DNA from: Psychroserpens algicola
GTDB taxonomy: Bacteria > Bacteroidota > Bacteroidia > Flavobacteriales > Flavobacteriaceae
Direction: 5' to 3'
DNA: 64,000 nucleotides
NCBI RefSeq assembly: GCF_014526325.1
Contig: NZ_JACNMJ010000006.1
Coordinates: forward strand, 1-64,000
The position numbers and the translations under genes were made by a program. This document shows positions 1 through 8,760 of the stretch, piece after piece. Below the pieces are notes generated by a model. It did not search any database and was not told where the DNA came from. It worked only from the letters and a program-made list of their open reading frames with translations. The stretch's first letter is position 1. The number at the start of each line of letters is the position of its first letter.

Positions 1-3000
1 TATCTTCTACGATATTATTATATGGACTCGTTAAGGCATTTACATTATTATCTGCATCTGCCATAGTCTCATGGTAACTCACCGATAAACTAGGATCGCC
101 TCCTGTTATCTCTATGTCTTTACTTGTCAAATCAAAAACGCCAAAACCGTCACTATCCGGATCGCAATACTCTAATGGCGTTGGTGTGTTCGCTATTGGT
201 GCCTGCTCAACTATAAGCTCTAATGTCGTGGTATCATAACAGCCTGTATTGATATCTTGTACCCGTACAAATACAATTTGACCGTTGACCGTATTGGTAT
301 AAGGGATCGTTAGCGGATTTGAATTCATATCTGCATCTAACTGCGTGAAATGATAACTCACCGAATAATTAGAATTGTTTCCCGTTATCTCTACATTCTT
401 TAAACTTAAATCTATACTCGTGATACCATCTGGCGTGCCATCATCACAAACCTCTAATGGGGTTGGATCGACAACTATTGGCTGAGAGAATACTGTAAAT
501 GTTTGAGTGCTGGTTGTAGGGCAAGTACCATTCGTTGTATACTCTATCGTATACGTTGCGTCAAAAGGCGCATTAGTTACCGTTCCTGTATTAGCATCTA
601 TTACTGCTCCATCAGTAGGAACAGGATCAAATGCAAAAGTTCCACCCGTTAACCCTGTAATCGTTGCAATTGCACCATCACATGTAGGAGACATTGTAAA
701 ACTTGAATCATCTAAAGAAAAGATAGTAACAGCAACACTACTAGAAGCTGGACAGTTTCCTGATGTTGTGTACTCTATTGTATATGTAGTTCCAGGAACG
801 CCATTTAAAATTTCTCCAGTCGCAGGGTCAATTGTGGCTCCATCTGTAGGCTGCGGATCAACAAAAGCAAATACACCTCCTGTATCTCCCGTAATAGTAG
901 CTGTCGCTCCTTCGCAACCAGGTGCATAAGTAAATGATGCATCTTCTAGTGGAAAAACAGTAACACTTTGATTGGTTGTTTCAGGACATGGTCCTGATGT
1001 TGTATATTCTACGGTATAAGTAGTTCCTGAAACACCTGTAATCAATCCCGTATTTTCATCTATTGTTGCTCCATCAGTTGGCACAGGGTTGAAAGCAAAA
1101 CTTCCGCCTGTATCTCCTAAAATAACTGCAGTAGCACCTTCACAAGTTGGAGTTAAAGTAAAACTTGCATCTTCAAATGCCAATACAGTTACTGATTCAG
1201 TAGATGTTGCAGGACAAGCTCCAGCGACACTGTACTCTACAGTATATGTAGCGCCTTGAGTTCCGTTAGTAATGGTACCTGTCAAAAGATCAATCATCGC
1301 ACCATCTGTAGGTATAGGATTAAATGTAAATACACCTCCCATATCTCCTGTAATAGTTGCAGTAGCACCATCACATGTAGGGGTTAAGGTAAAACCAGCA
1401 TCCTGAGACGGTAAAACTGTTACTGTTTCAGTATCGCCTGGGCTACATGAACTTGCAAATTCATAGACAACAATATAAGTTGTTCCAGAAACTCCATTTG
1501 TAATAGTTCCGGTTGCAGAATCAATCATAGCACCATCTGTAGGTTGAGGATCAGCAAAAGCAAACACACCACCAACATCACCAGTTACAATTGCCGTTGC
1601 ACCATCACATGTTGGCGTCATAAAAAAGGATGTGTCAAAAACCTGACCTACAATTATCGTTTCAGTATCATTGAGAGTGACTGTACAGGCGCCGACTGTG
1701 ACATCTATAAGATTAAACACCTGATCTACTGTTGGACCAGTGATGGTGACTGTAGCAGAACCTGCTGCATCTAATGTCATGGTCTGGACAGCGCCAGCAT
1801 TTATCGTATAATTTATAGTTGCGTTTGGCGTACCTGTTATTAAAAATTCAGCATCATCGCCTTCACAAATAGGATTTACAACTGCTGTAACATCAGCTGT
1901 AATTTCTTCTTCCATCGTAATACAAACCTCTTCAGTATACTCACATCCAAAATCATCCATTACTCTATATGTATAGCAATATGTCCCAGCTGCTGGTGGC
2001 GCAACTGTTATCGTATTTCCTGTAACATCTGTAATTGTAGGATCTGTATCCCAAGCTTCAGAAGTAATAACTGGTGTGAACGATAATTCAGGTGGTTGAA
2101 TGTTAGGATCAAAATTTAATCCCCATGAAAATATATAACCATTGTCGATAGAAAGATTATCAACAATTTCTATACACCAATCACCATTGAGCGGACTTCC
2201 AACTAATTCGTTAAAAGATTCTACAGGAAGGTAAGTTCCTGGTTCCCAAGAATTGTTTGGAGGGTTAGAACCTGCAGTAATTGTATTCGCATTTGCTAAT
2301 AAAACAGACGCAGACATAGAGAAACAATAATCGGCACCTACTCCAGGCGTATTAGAATTATCGTCATTTGCTCCACCGAAATAGGTTCCTCCACCTGCTT
2401 GAACAAATAAGTCTGCCTCTTGTCCGTTAGGCGAAATAATTTTTATATCTAAATCTCCAGAATAGGAATGCTCCATATTAACACAAATCTCAATAAGTTG
2501 ATTTGGATCTGTTAACAATTGGTCTGATTCAAAACAATCAACAGTAATACAAGTTGTATATACAGCTCCAGAACCATCTGGTAAAAAAGTAGTTCCACTC
2601 ACAGGAGGTGTACAATCATTAACAAAAGGCACTGCATTAACAACACCTTCAATTGTTGTAGTTTCTCCAAAACACAATGTATCATCTGCTGCTTGAGTAC
2701 CTATAAAACTAGGCTCAGTAGCTACTTGAATAACTTGATTAATTAAATTTGTATTTGGGCATCCCAAAGGATCAGAATCAGTATTAGCATCACGAATATT
2801 CAAATTCACGATATATACACCTGGTAATGGGTAAGAAAATGTTGCTGTTTGACCAGTAACGAAGTTGCCATTATCTAAATCCCATTCATATGTTGCTCCT
2901 GTACCATCAACTTCAAAATTCCCACTACCTGTTAATGTGATTTCCTGATTAGGACACACTCTTATATAGCCATCTCCATTTGGTGCAGGTGAAGCCGTAT

Positions 3001-3445
3001 CTATTTGAGATGTTATCACCTGACATGGTGTGAAACAAGAAATTTCTGCAGCCCAACCTGTTGTTGTTCCAGCTCCATCAGAAACAAACTCAATAGTTAA
3101 ACATCCAGAACCATTATCATCTGTAGCAGTTACAAAACCTGGATTATTAGCACCGTCAAATGTTCCAAATGCTGGACTTGCCGTACTATCTCCATTATAA
3201 ATGGTCATCACATCAGCACCTAATTGTGTATTGAAAGCTGTAAAATTTAATTGTACCAATTGACCTGCATTTTCAGGACATATGGTTAAGACTAAGTTTT
3301 CATCACTTCCATATGCTCCTCCAGGTCCTCCTGAATCATAAAATGTTCCTGAACAGGCATTAACTGTACCATTTTGCATAAGAACGTCTTGTGCATAGGT
3401 ATGTACTGAAATTAGTGTGAAAATTATGAGTAGTGCTTTTTTCAT
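1..3445 (-). CDS. Giant secreted adhesin-like protein, 5' part (CUB, PKD, P-domain, tandem repeats); runs off the left edge
   Basis: The frame is open from an ATG at 3443-3445 to the window edge, so about 1148 N-terminal residues are visible and the C-terminus is missing. An N-terminal signal peptide ends near AQD. Next come a CUB-like domain (about 27-130; conserved Cys and YDSGGPGG), a PKD-like domain (about 150-235; YEWDLDNG), a proprotein-convertase P-like domain (about 300-450; HSYSGDLDIKIISPNGQ), then five tandem repeats of 76-78 residues carrying a TCDGA-type motif, and two 94-residue modules (PTPLEVCDDG, SVSYH). This architecture is typical of Bacteroidota T9SS cargo with a type B (gliding-motility-associated) C-terminus, but that end lies outside the window, so the sorting type is inferred. 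Likely role: surface adhesion or gliding. It lies 31 bp downstream of a small exported protein gene on the same strand. Confidence 0.85.
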   Translation of the reverse strand, partial: MKKALLIIFTLISVHTYAQDVLMQNGTVNACSGTFYDSGGPGGAYGSDENLVLTICPENAGQLVQLNFTAFNTQLGADVMTIYNGDSTASPAFGTFDGANNPGFVTATDDNGSGCLTIEFVSDGAGTTTGWAAEISCFTPCQVITSQIDTASPAPNGDGYIRVCPNQEITLTGSGNFEVDGTGATYEWDLDNGNFVTGQTATFSYPLPGVYIVNLNIRDANTDSDPLGCPNTNLINQVIQVATEPSFIGTQAADDTLCFGETTTIEGVVNAVPFVNDCTPPVSGTTFLPDGSGAVYTTCITVDCFESDQLLTDPNQLIEICVNMEHSYSGDLDIKIISPNGQEADLFVQAGGGTYFGGANDDNSNTPGVGADYCFSMSASVLLANANTITAGSNPPNNSWEPGTYLPVESFNELVGSPLNGDWCIEIVDNLSIDNGYIFSWGLNFDPNIQPPELSFTPVITSEAWDTDPTITDVTGNTITVAPPAAGTYCYTYRVMDDFGCEYTEEVCITMEEEITADVTAVVNPICEGDDAEFLITGTPNATINYTINAGAVQTMTLDAAGSATVTITGPTVDQVFNLIDVTVGACTVTLNDTETIIVGQVFDTSFFMTPTCDGATAIVTGDVGGVFAFADPQPTDGAMIDSATGTITNGVSGTTYIVVYEFASSCSPGDTETVTVLPSQDAGFTLTPTCDGATATITGDMGGVFTFNPIPTDGAMIDLLTGTITNGTQGATYTVEYSVAGACPATSTESVTVLAFEDASFTLTPTCEGATAVILGDTGGSFAFNPVPTDGATIDENTGLITGVSGTTYTVEYTTSGPCPETTNQSVTVFPLEDASFTYAPGCEGATATITGDTGGVFAFVDPQPTDGATIDPATGEILNGVPGTTYTIEYTTSGNCPASSSVAVTIFSLDDSSFTMSPTCDGAIATITGLTGGTFAFDPVPTDGAVIDANTGTVTNAPFDATYTIEYTTNGTCPTTSTQTFTVFSQPIVVDPTPLEVCDDGTPDGITSIDLSLKNVEITGNNSNYSVSYHFTQLDADMNSNPLTIPYTNTVNGQIVFVRVQDINTGCYDTTTLELIVEQAPIANTPTPLEYCDPDSDGFGVFDLTSKDIEITGGDPSLSVSYHETMADADNNVNALTSPYNNIVED
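490..1670 (-). repeat. Tandem protein-coding repeat, five copies of 228-234 bp
   Basis: Within the adhesin gene, the codons for the TCDGA/GCEGA motif recur at plus-strand 671, 905, 1133, 1364 and 1598, giving spacings of 234, 228, 231 and 234 bp, all multiples of three. Each unit encodes a beta-rich module with the pattern DGA.ID..TG.ITNG..GTTYTVEYT. Copies are diverged at the DNA level, so this is an old, selected repeat and not a recent expansion. Confidence 0.85.
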
Positions 3446-3476
3446 AGCGAATAATTATAAATGGCTAATTAATATT

Positions 3477-3950
3477 TTATTTATGTTGAGATTTGATAAT
3501 GATAAAGTAATTGGTATTATCAACTCTATACATATGTGATCCGTAAGAATAAAAATTGAATAAATATTTTAACGGATTAAAATTTTGAGGATTAAAATTG
3601 GTATCACGCTGTAAATTATCAACGTAATAGTCCATCAAAGGAACTTCCGATAACAAAGTACATGGTTTTTGATCACTTTGATTTGGAATGTTTTTAATTT
3701 CAATTCGATTACGAAGAATATTTTTAATGTCTTTTAAACGTTGTGGTTTATTTAAAACATTAGAGGTTGTTTTGTTTCCATAAACCTCATTTATCAACGC
3801 TAATTCATTGCTCGTTAGAGGTTTATTTACATTATTATTGTAGTTAACTGTTTGTTGCTTTCTGGAAGAATTTGAAGATTGAGAAAACATTGCAGGCGAT
3901 GCTAACATAGCACAGAACAACAATAGAGGGAACAGTAATTTTGAGTTCAT
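3477..3950 (-). CDS. Small exported protein of unknown function, upstream of the adhesin
   Basis: 157 residues with a clear signal peptide (LLFPLLLFCAMLASPAMFSQ, cleavage after FSQ), a Ser/Asn-rich linker, and a basic segment with QRLKDIKNILRNRIEI (about 70-85). No catalytic motif is recognised. It is transcribed just ahead of the giant adhesin (31 bp gap, no terminator), so the two are probably one transcription unit. Small exported proteins next to long T9SS cargo genes are common in Flavobacteriia, so a helper role in secretion or surface attachment is plausible, but that is inference from context only. The ATG at 3948-3950 gives the full signal peptide and is preferred. Confidence 0.7.
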   Translation of the reverse strand: MNSKLLFPLLLFCAMLASPAMFSQSSNSSRKQQTVNYNNNVNKPLTSNELALINEVYGNKTTSNVLNKPQRLKDIKNILRNRIEIKNIPNQSDQKPCTLLSEVPLMDYYVDNLQRDTNFNPQNFNPLKYLFNFYSYGSHMYRVDNTNYFIIIKSQHK

Positions 3951-4016
3951 GATTTTTCTATTTTATGGATGCGGAATTTAAGAAAATTTTAATAAATAAA
4001 CTGTTAAATCAGATAT

Positions 4017-4052
4017 CATGTTCAGACATGCCGATTATAGGCATATAACATG
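4017..4052. repeat. Nested inverted repeat in a divergent intergenic region
   Basis: Outer arms CATGTT (4017-4022) and AACATG (4047-4052) enclose inner arms ATGCC (4028-4032) and GGCAT (4040-4044). It lies between the folE start and the start of the small exported protein gene and could be an operator for a dimeric regulator or a folded RNA element. Confidence 0.4.
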
Positions 4053-4097
4053 CTAAATTAAAAAATCCCTACCCTACTTTCGTTTTTTTTTATTGCT

Positions 4098-4105
4098 TAT
4101 CTTTG
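4098..4105 (+). promoter_or_regulatory. Candidate promoter -7 element for folE
   Basis: TATCTTTG matches the Bacteroidota -7 consensus TAnnTTTG exactly. No good TTG is seen at the expected -33 distance. It would give a leader of about 65 nt before the folE ATG. Confidence 0.45.
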
Positions 4106-4176
4106 CAACCTGTTTAAAAACAGATAAAATGTATTTTTAATTAAAAAGAAATTTCCGTTTCTGCGGAATATAAAGA

Positions 4177-4845
4177 ATGAAATTAGATAAAGATATAGAT
4201 GCAATTGGTGATGACCACGTTGGGACGTCTTCTGAAACACCTCTGCGTAAAGATGCTTTTAAATTAACATCTTCTGAAAAAATCGACATCATAAAAGACG
4301 ATGTAAGACACATAATGGAAACCCTTGGTCTTGATTTAACTGATGATAGCCTTAAAGGCACTCCAAATCGTGTTGCAAAAATGTTTGTAAAGGAAATATT
4401 TGGTGGATTAGATCCTGAGACCAAGCCTAGTGCTTCTACATTCGAAAATAAGTATAAGTATGGTGAAATGCTCGTTGAAAAAAACATTACAGTGTACTCA
4501 ACCTGTGAACACCACTTACTTCCTATCGTAGGAAAAGCTCATGTCGCTTATATTTCTAATGGAACCGTTGTTGGACTTTCTAAAATGAATCGTATTGTAG
4601 ATTATTTTGCAAAACGTCCTCAAGTACAAGAACGTTTAACCATTCAAATAGTAAAAGAACTTCAGCAAGTTTTAAATACCGAAGATGTGGCTTGCGTTAT
4701 TGATGCCAAACATTTGTGTGTTAATTCTAGAGGCATCAGAGATGTGGATAGCAGTACTGTTACTTCTGAATTTGGCGGACAATTTAAAAACAAAGCGACC
4801 AAACGCGAGTTCTTAGATTATATAAAATTAGACACCACTTTTTAA
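4177..4845 (+). CDS. folE: GTP cyclohydrolase I
   Basis: FolE converts GTP to 7,8-dihydroneopterin triphosphate in the cytoplasm, the first step towards tetrahydrofolate and also the source of the precursor for queuosine. 222 residues, the normal length for the family. Visible hallmarks: the zinc-binding STCEHH segment with Cys110 and His113, the third ligand Cys181 in KHLCVNSRGI, the RIVDYFAKRPQVQERLT segment at 139-155, and the C-terminal SSTVTSEFGG. The start at 4177 is preceded by a plausible leader and a TAnnTTTG box. It is followed 91 bp later by cysS on the same strand. Confidence 0.97.
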   Translation: MKLDKDIDAIGDDHVGTSSETPLRKDAFKLTSSEKIDIIKDDVRHIMETLGLDLTDDSLKGTPNRVAKMFVKEIFGGLDPETKPSASTFENKYKYGEMLVEKNITVYSTCEHHLLPIVGKAHVAYISNGTVVGLSKMNRIVDYFAKRPQVQERLTIQIVKELQQVLNTEDVACVIDAKHLCVNSRGIRDVDSSTVTSEFGGQFKNKATKREFLDYIKLDTTF

Positions 4846-4936
4846 ACAAGCGTTCTTCCGAAGAAAAAATAAAATGTTAGATTTGACCATTATATAGTAT
4901 GTCAAAGTCATAAACGCGTTTTTAACACCTAACACC

Positions 4937-6418
4937 ATGCATTTGTACGAACAGCAAAAGATTCAAATTTATAACACCCTTAGCGGAACAAAAGAAACTT
5001 TTAATCCTATTGAAGAAGGTTATGTTGGAATGTACGTTTGCGGACCTACAGTTTACAGTAATGTACACTTAGGAAATGTGAGAACCTTTATGTCTTTTGA
5101 TATGGTATTTCGTTACCTTAAACATTTAGGGTATAAAGTGCGCTATGTTAGAAATATCACAGATGCAGGACATTTAGAAAATGATGCGGATGCTGGTGAA
5201 GATAAAATCACTAAAAAAGCACGTTTAGAACAAATTGAACCTATGGAAGTCGTACAACGCTACACCGTTGATTTTCATAACATTTTAAACACCTTTAACT
5301 TTCTTCCACCAAGTATTGAACCAACAGCTACTGGTCATATCATCGAACAAATAGAACTCATTAAAAAAATAATAGATAATGGTTTTGCTTATGTAGTCAA
5401 TGGATCGGTCTATTTTGATGTACACAAATTTAATGAGACTAACGATTATGGTATTTTAAGTAAACGCAAGCTTGAAGACCTCATTCACAATACAAGAGCT
5501 CTTGATGGACAAAGTGATAAAAAAAATCCGCAAGATTTTGCACTTTGGAAACGTGCCGAACCGCAACACATTATGCGTTGGCCGTCTCCATGGAGCGATG
5601 GTTTTCCTGGCTGGCATCTAGAATGTACAGCTATGAGCACCAAGTATTTGGGTGATAATTTTGACATTCATGGTGGTGGAATGGATTTAAAATTTCCGCA
5701 TCACGAATGTGAAATCGCTCAAAGCGAAGCTGCCAAAGGTCAAGCTCCAGTCAACTATTGGATGCATGCAAACATGCTTCACCTTAACGGACAACGTATG
5801 TCTAAGTCAACTGGCAATACTGTTAATCCAGGAGAATTATTATCTGGTGACAATAATTTTTTCAGTAAAGCTTATGCGCCAAGTGTGATACGTTTTTTTA
5901 ATGCACAATCGTCTTACAGAAGTGTATTAGATTTAACCGATGACGGCTTATTAGCTAGTGAAAAAGGCTTTTTTAGATTGATGGATGCAATTAACCTGCT
6001 AGACGATTTAAAAGCAGACGCTAATTCTACTTTTGATGTATCGCAATGGCGTCAATCTTGCTATGATGCTATGAATGATGATTTTAATTCGCCCATACTA
6101 ATAGCCCATCTTTTTGAAGCTGCTAAACTGGTTAATCAAATTAAATCTGGTGATGCTTCTTTAACGTCTGATGACCTGGAATTACTTAAAAAAACCATGC
6201 GTGAATTTACGTTTGATGTTTTAGGTTTAGTTAATATCACAAAGGCTGATACAGGAACCGACAAACTTTCTGGAGCAGTAGAATTACTCATTCAATTGAG
6301 GCAAGATGCCAGAGTGAATAAAGATTTTGCTTTGTCTGATAAAATTAGAGATGAACTTGCTGCAAAAGGCATTCAACTAAATGATGGCAAGGACGGAACG
6401 ACTTTTACGACCAACTAA
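4937..6418 (+). CDS. cysS: Cysteinyl-tRNA synthetase
   Basis: Class I aminoacyl-tRNA synthetase that charges tRNA-Cys. 493 residues, normal length. The first zinc-ligand cysteine is in [10 protein letters not shown] (Cys35), followed by the HIGH-type motif HLGN at 44-47. [10 protein letters not shown] and [20 protein letters not shown] carry the remaining zinc and active-site residues, and RMSKS at about 287-291 is the KMSKS loop. Two bases separate its stop from the yidD start, so cysS and yidD are almost certainly co-transcribed. An upstream TAGATTTG (4878-4885) could be a promoter but lacks a -33 partner. Confidence 0.98.
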   Translation: MHLYEQQKIQIYNTLSGTKETFNPIEEGYVGMYVCGPTVYSNVHLGNVRTFMSFDMVFRYLKHLGYKVRYVRNITDAGHLENDADAGEDKITKKARLEQIEPMEVVQRYTVDFHNILNTFNFLPPSIEPTATGHIIEQIELIKKIIDNGFAYVVNGSVYFDVHKFNETNDYGILSKRKLEDLIHNTRALDGQSDKKNPQDFALWKRAEPQHIMRWPSPWSDGFPGWHLECTAMSTKYLGDNFDIHGGGMDLKFPHHECEIAQSEAAKGQAPVNYWMHANMLHLNGQRMSKSTGNTVNPGELLSGDNNFFSKAYAPSVIRFFNAQSSYRSVLDLTDDGLLASEKGFFRLMDAINLLDDLKADANSTFDVSQWRQSCYDAMNDDFNSPILIAHLFEAAKLVNQIKSGDASLTSDDLELLKKTMREFTFDVLGLVNITKADTGTDKLSGAVELLIQLRQDARVNKDFALSDKIRDELAAKGIQLNDGKDGTTFTTN

Positions 6419-6420
6419 TC

Positions 6421-6654
6421 ATGAAACGGATTTTAGTTGCTCCCTTTTTGTTTTTAATTAAAGTATATCAAACTTTAATCTCGCCTTTAACACCTGCAAC
6501 TTGTCGATTTCAACCAACCTGCTCACATTATGCTAAAGAAGCCCTACAAAAACATGGACTTTGGAAAGGTGGCAAACTTGCCTTGATTCGTATTTTTAGT
6601 TGCCATCCCTGGGGCAGATCGGGTTATGATCCAGTTCCTGAAAAAGAAGATTAA
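6421..6654 (+). CDS. yidD: Membrane protein insertion efficiency factor YidD
   Basis: 77 residues. An amphipathic N-terminus is followed by the family signature: [26 protein letters not shown], and the C-terminal [13 protein letters not shown]. YidD is a small peripheral inner-membrane protein that helps YidC-dependent insertion. In most bacteria it sits in the rnpA-yidC region; here it directly follows cysS and precedes lgt, so it is detached from yidC. Confidence 0.96.
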   Translation: MKRILVAPFLFLIKVYQTLISPLTPATCRFQPTCSHYAKEALQKHGLWKGGKLALIRIFSCHPWGRSGYDPVPEKED

Positions 6655-6670
6655 AACTATCTTAACAGTA

Positions 6671-6695
6671 ATAGTATTTTAGTGATAAATACTAT
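6671..6695. repeat. 9-bp perfect inverted repeat upstream of lgt
   Basis: ATAGTATTT (6671-6679) and AAATACTAT (6687-6695) are exact reverse complements with a 7-nt loop. The right arm overlaps a near-consensus -7 element TATCTTTA (6693-6700), so it could be an operator over the lgt promoter. It lacks a T-run on the plus strand, so it is a poor terminator for yidD. Confidence 0.4.
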
Positions 6696-6719
6696 CTTTA
6701 TCCCATAAAATTAAATAGT

Positions 6720-7547
6720 ATGTTTGCTCTCGATATGGTTTGGGATCCTTCAAAAGGATTAGACTTAAGTTTTTTTACACTACACTATTATAGTGTGATG
6801 TGGATTGTTGCGTTTATTCTTGGACTTCAAATCATGAAACGTATCTGGTACAAAGAGAAACAAAGTAATCAATCTTTAGATTCCTTATTTATTTATGCCG
6901 TTATCGGTATCATGCTTGGTGCTCGTTTAGGGCATGTGATCTTTTACCAACCAGAATTGATCAAAGAAGATTTCTGGAGTATTTTCTTACCATTTAGTTT
7001 TCAAAATGGCATAAAATTCACTGGTTTTCAAGGACTCGCTAGTCATGGTGCTGCGATTGCTATGATCATCTCCATGTACCTCTATAATAAAAAAGTATTG
7101 AAAAAAACAGTGCTTTGGATTTTAGATCGTGTGGTTATTCCTGTGGCGTCTGGTGCTGTTTTTGTCCGAATCGGAAATTTTATCAATTCGGAAATCATCG
7201 GTAAACCAACCGGAAGTGATTATGGTGTTACTTTTAAGCAATTGGGTGAAGACTTTCCAAGGCATCCTGCACAGTTATACGAAGCTGGCAGTTATATTGT
7301 TGTATTCTTTATTTTATGGTATTTCTACTGGAAAACGAAAAAGAGTGAACAAGAAGGCTTCTTATTTGGTCTATTTTTAGTCTTGTTATGGAGTATTCGC
7401 TTTTGTGTCGAATTTGTTAAAGAGCCTCAGGGCGAAGAATACTTCACCTTATTTGGATTAAATACTGGTCAGATGCTTAGTATCCCATTTATTTTAATCG
7501 GATTATACTTCATGTTTGTTTATAAGCCTAAGACCAAACTAAGTTAA
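6720..7547 (+). CDS. lgt: Prolipoprotein diacylglyceryl transferase
   Basis: Inner-membrane enzyme that attaches diacylglycerol from phosphatidylglycerol to the lipobox cysteine of prolipoproteins. 275 residues with about seven hydrophobic segments. Hallmarks: the SHGAAIAM segment, the signature VRIGNFINSEIIGKP near 150-165, and RHPAQLYEA near 180. It is followed by only two bases before a gene for a lipoprotein of its own substrate class (DUF192), suggesting an operon. The window encodes at least seven predicted lipoproteins that would need this enzyme. Confidence 0.97.
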   Translation: MFALDMVWDPSKGLDLSFFTLHYYSVMWIVAFILGLQIMKRIWYKEKQSNQSLDSLFIYAVIGIMLGARLGHVIFYQPELIKEDFWSIFLPFSFQNGIKFTGFQGLASHGAAIAMIISMYLYNKKVLKKTVLWILDRVVIPVASGAVFVRIGNFINSEIIGKPTGSDYGVTFKQLGEDFPRHPAQLYEAGSYIVVFFILWYFYWKTKKSEQEGFLFGLFLVLLWSIRFCVEFVKEPQGEEYFTLFGLNTGQMLSIPFILIGLYFMFVYKPKTKLS

Positions 7548-7549
7548 AC

Positions 7550-8053
7550 ATGAATTCAGACGCTTTCAAAATCTGCATTTTAGTATGCTTCGGAATGCTT
7601 ACATTACAATTTGTTTCATGTAAAGATGATCAGAAACCTTCCGAAGTTAAGTCTGTTGAAATTTCATTTAAAAAAGAAGGTGAATTGCAATTGAAAAAGG
7701 CAGCTACAGATTCTATTCTAGCCACTATTGACATTGAAATTGCTGATGATGAGTACACCACTCAAACTGGTTTAATGTATCGAAATAGCATGGCACATAA
7801 TCAAGGAATGTTATTCATTTTTCCGAATACAGATTATAGGTCGTTTTACATGAAGAACACTAAAATACCTTTAGATATCATTTATATTTCCGAAGATAAA
7901 ACCATTGTAAGCATTCAAAAAAACGCCAAACCTATGGATGAAAGTTCGCTCCCTTCTGAAGGACCTGCAAAATACGTCCTCGAAGTCAATGCTGGTTTAA
8001 GTGAGACTTGGACTTTAGAAAAAGGTGATATAATTGAATTTTCCAGACATTAA
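7550..8053 (+). CDS. DUF192 family lipoprotein
   Basis: 167 residues. A lipoprotein signal ends in FVSC (Cys24), followed by a polar linker and then a DUF192 domain at about 55-165: GLMYRNSM, QGMLFIFP, FYMKNTKIPLDIIYI, and a terminal stretch with KYVLEVNAG. DUF192 proteins are small beta-barrels of unknown function, often exported. The two-base gap from lgt indicates co-transcription. It converges on the 8064 gene with a 10-bp gap and no obvious terminator. Confidence 0.88.
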   Translation: MNSDAFKICILVCFGMLTLQFVSCKDDQKPSEVKSVEISFKKEGELQLKKAATDSILATIDIEIADDEYTTQTGLMYRNSMAHNQGMLFIFPNTDYRSFYMKNTKIPLDIIYISEDKTIVSIQKNAKPMDESSLPSEGPAKYVLEVNAGLSETWTLEKGDIIEFSRH

Positions 8054-8063
8054 AATTAGCTTT

Positions 8064-8588
8064 CTAATTAAATAAAGCATTCTTTAAACGCTTATCCAGA
8101 TTAAAACTTAAAGCCACGCGGTGAGAGCTCACATTATTTAAATTTCCGTCGTTAAACGGAATGCCGTAGCCATAAGTTAGATTAGCCCAACCATACAGAC
8201 TAATTCCTAACTCAGGTAAAACTCTAAATTCTGAATGTCCATTTTGAAAATAGTTCACCGCTGAAAGTCGCAGTGCAAATACAGTTGCAGAAATCTCATA
8301 CCCAATTTTAGGTGCTATCGTATGATGACGACCATCTCTTAGATTAGTCTCAACACCTATTCTAAATCCGTCAACACCAATAACGGGAATTTTACCGTTA
8401 TCTATAGCAGTAACGTCACCAAACATAATATTAAATTCGAGAAAGGTTTCGTGTTGAACAATTAGCCCTGGAGAAAATAGAATATCGTCAAATTGTTTTC
8501 GTTCTATTCTAGAATCTTGCTCACCACTTTGAGCATATAAAGGCCCAGTAATGAGCACTAGCAATAAAAACAGTAAATTTTTAAACAT
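8064..8588 (-). CDS. Exported protein of unknown function, probable small beta-barrel
   Basis: 174 residues with a signal peptide (LLFLLLVLITGPLYAQ). The mature part has alternating hydrophobic and polar residues (TIAPKIGYEISATVFALRLS, GISLYGWANLTYGYGIPF) and ends in strands rich in aromatic and Gly residues, which suggests an outer-membrane beta-barrel. No named family is recognised. It stands alone downstream of the secDF terminator, so it probably has its own promoter in 8589-8700, which I could not pinpoint. Confidence 0.7.
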   Translation of the reverse strand: MFKNLLFLLLVLITGPLYAQSGEQDSRIERKQFDDILFSPGLIVQHETFLEFNIMFGDVTAIDNGKIPVIGVDGFRIGVETNLRDGRHHTIAPKIGYEISATVFALRLSAVNYFQNGHSEFRVLPELGISLYGWANLTYGYGIPFNDGNLNNVSSHRVALSFNLDKRLKNALFN

Positions 8589-8708
8589 ATAATGAGTCTA
8601 ATCTAAACCATTGCACTCTTCACGCACAACAGATTCTATTGATTGAAATGTTCGTTGAAAGATACTGAAATTAGCTAATAATTGTGTTAAGGCATTTCAA
8701 ATCGTACT

Positions 8709-8743
8709 AAAAAAAAGCCATTTCAATTGAAACGGCTTTTTTT
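8709..8743 (-). terminator. Intrinsic terminator after secDF
   Basis: AAAAAAGCC (8711-8719) pairs with GGCTTTTTT (8734-8742), separated by one mismatch from an inner self-complementary TTTCAATTGAAA. The T-run on the minus strand follows the hairpin, 18 bp after the secDF stop. The hairpin is nearly symmetric and could work in both directions. Confidence 0.85.
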
Positions 8744-8760
8744 ATTAGTATTTAGCATAC

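Noticed and set aside
507-1774. Plus-strand frames of 140 and 76 residues in the adhesin region
   Set aside because: Antisense shadows of the tandem repeats of the minus-strand adhesin.
4137-4487. 116-residue minus-strand frame over folE
   Set aside because: Overlaps the folE coding region in antisense and shows no family features.
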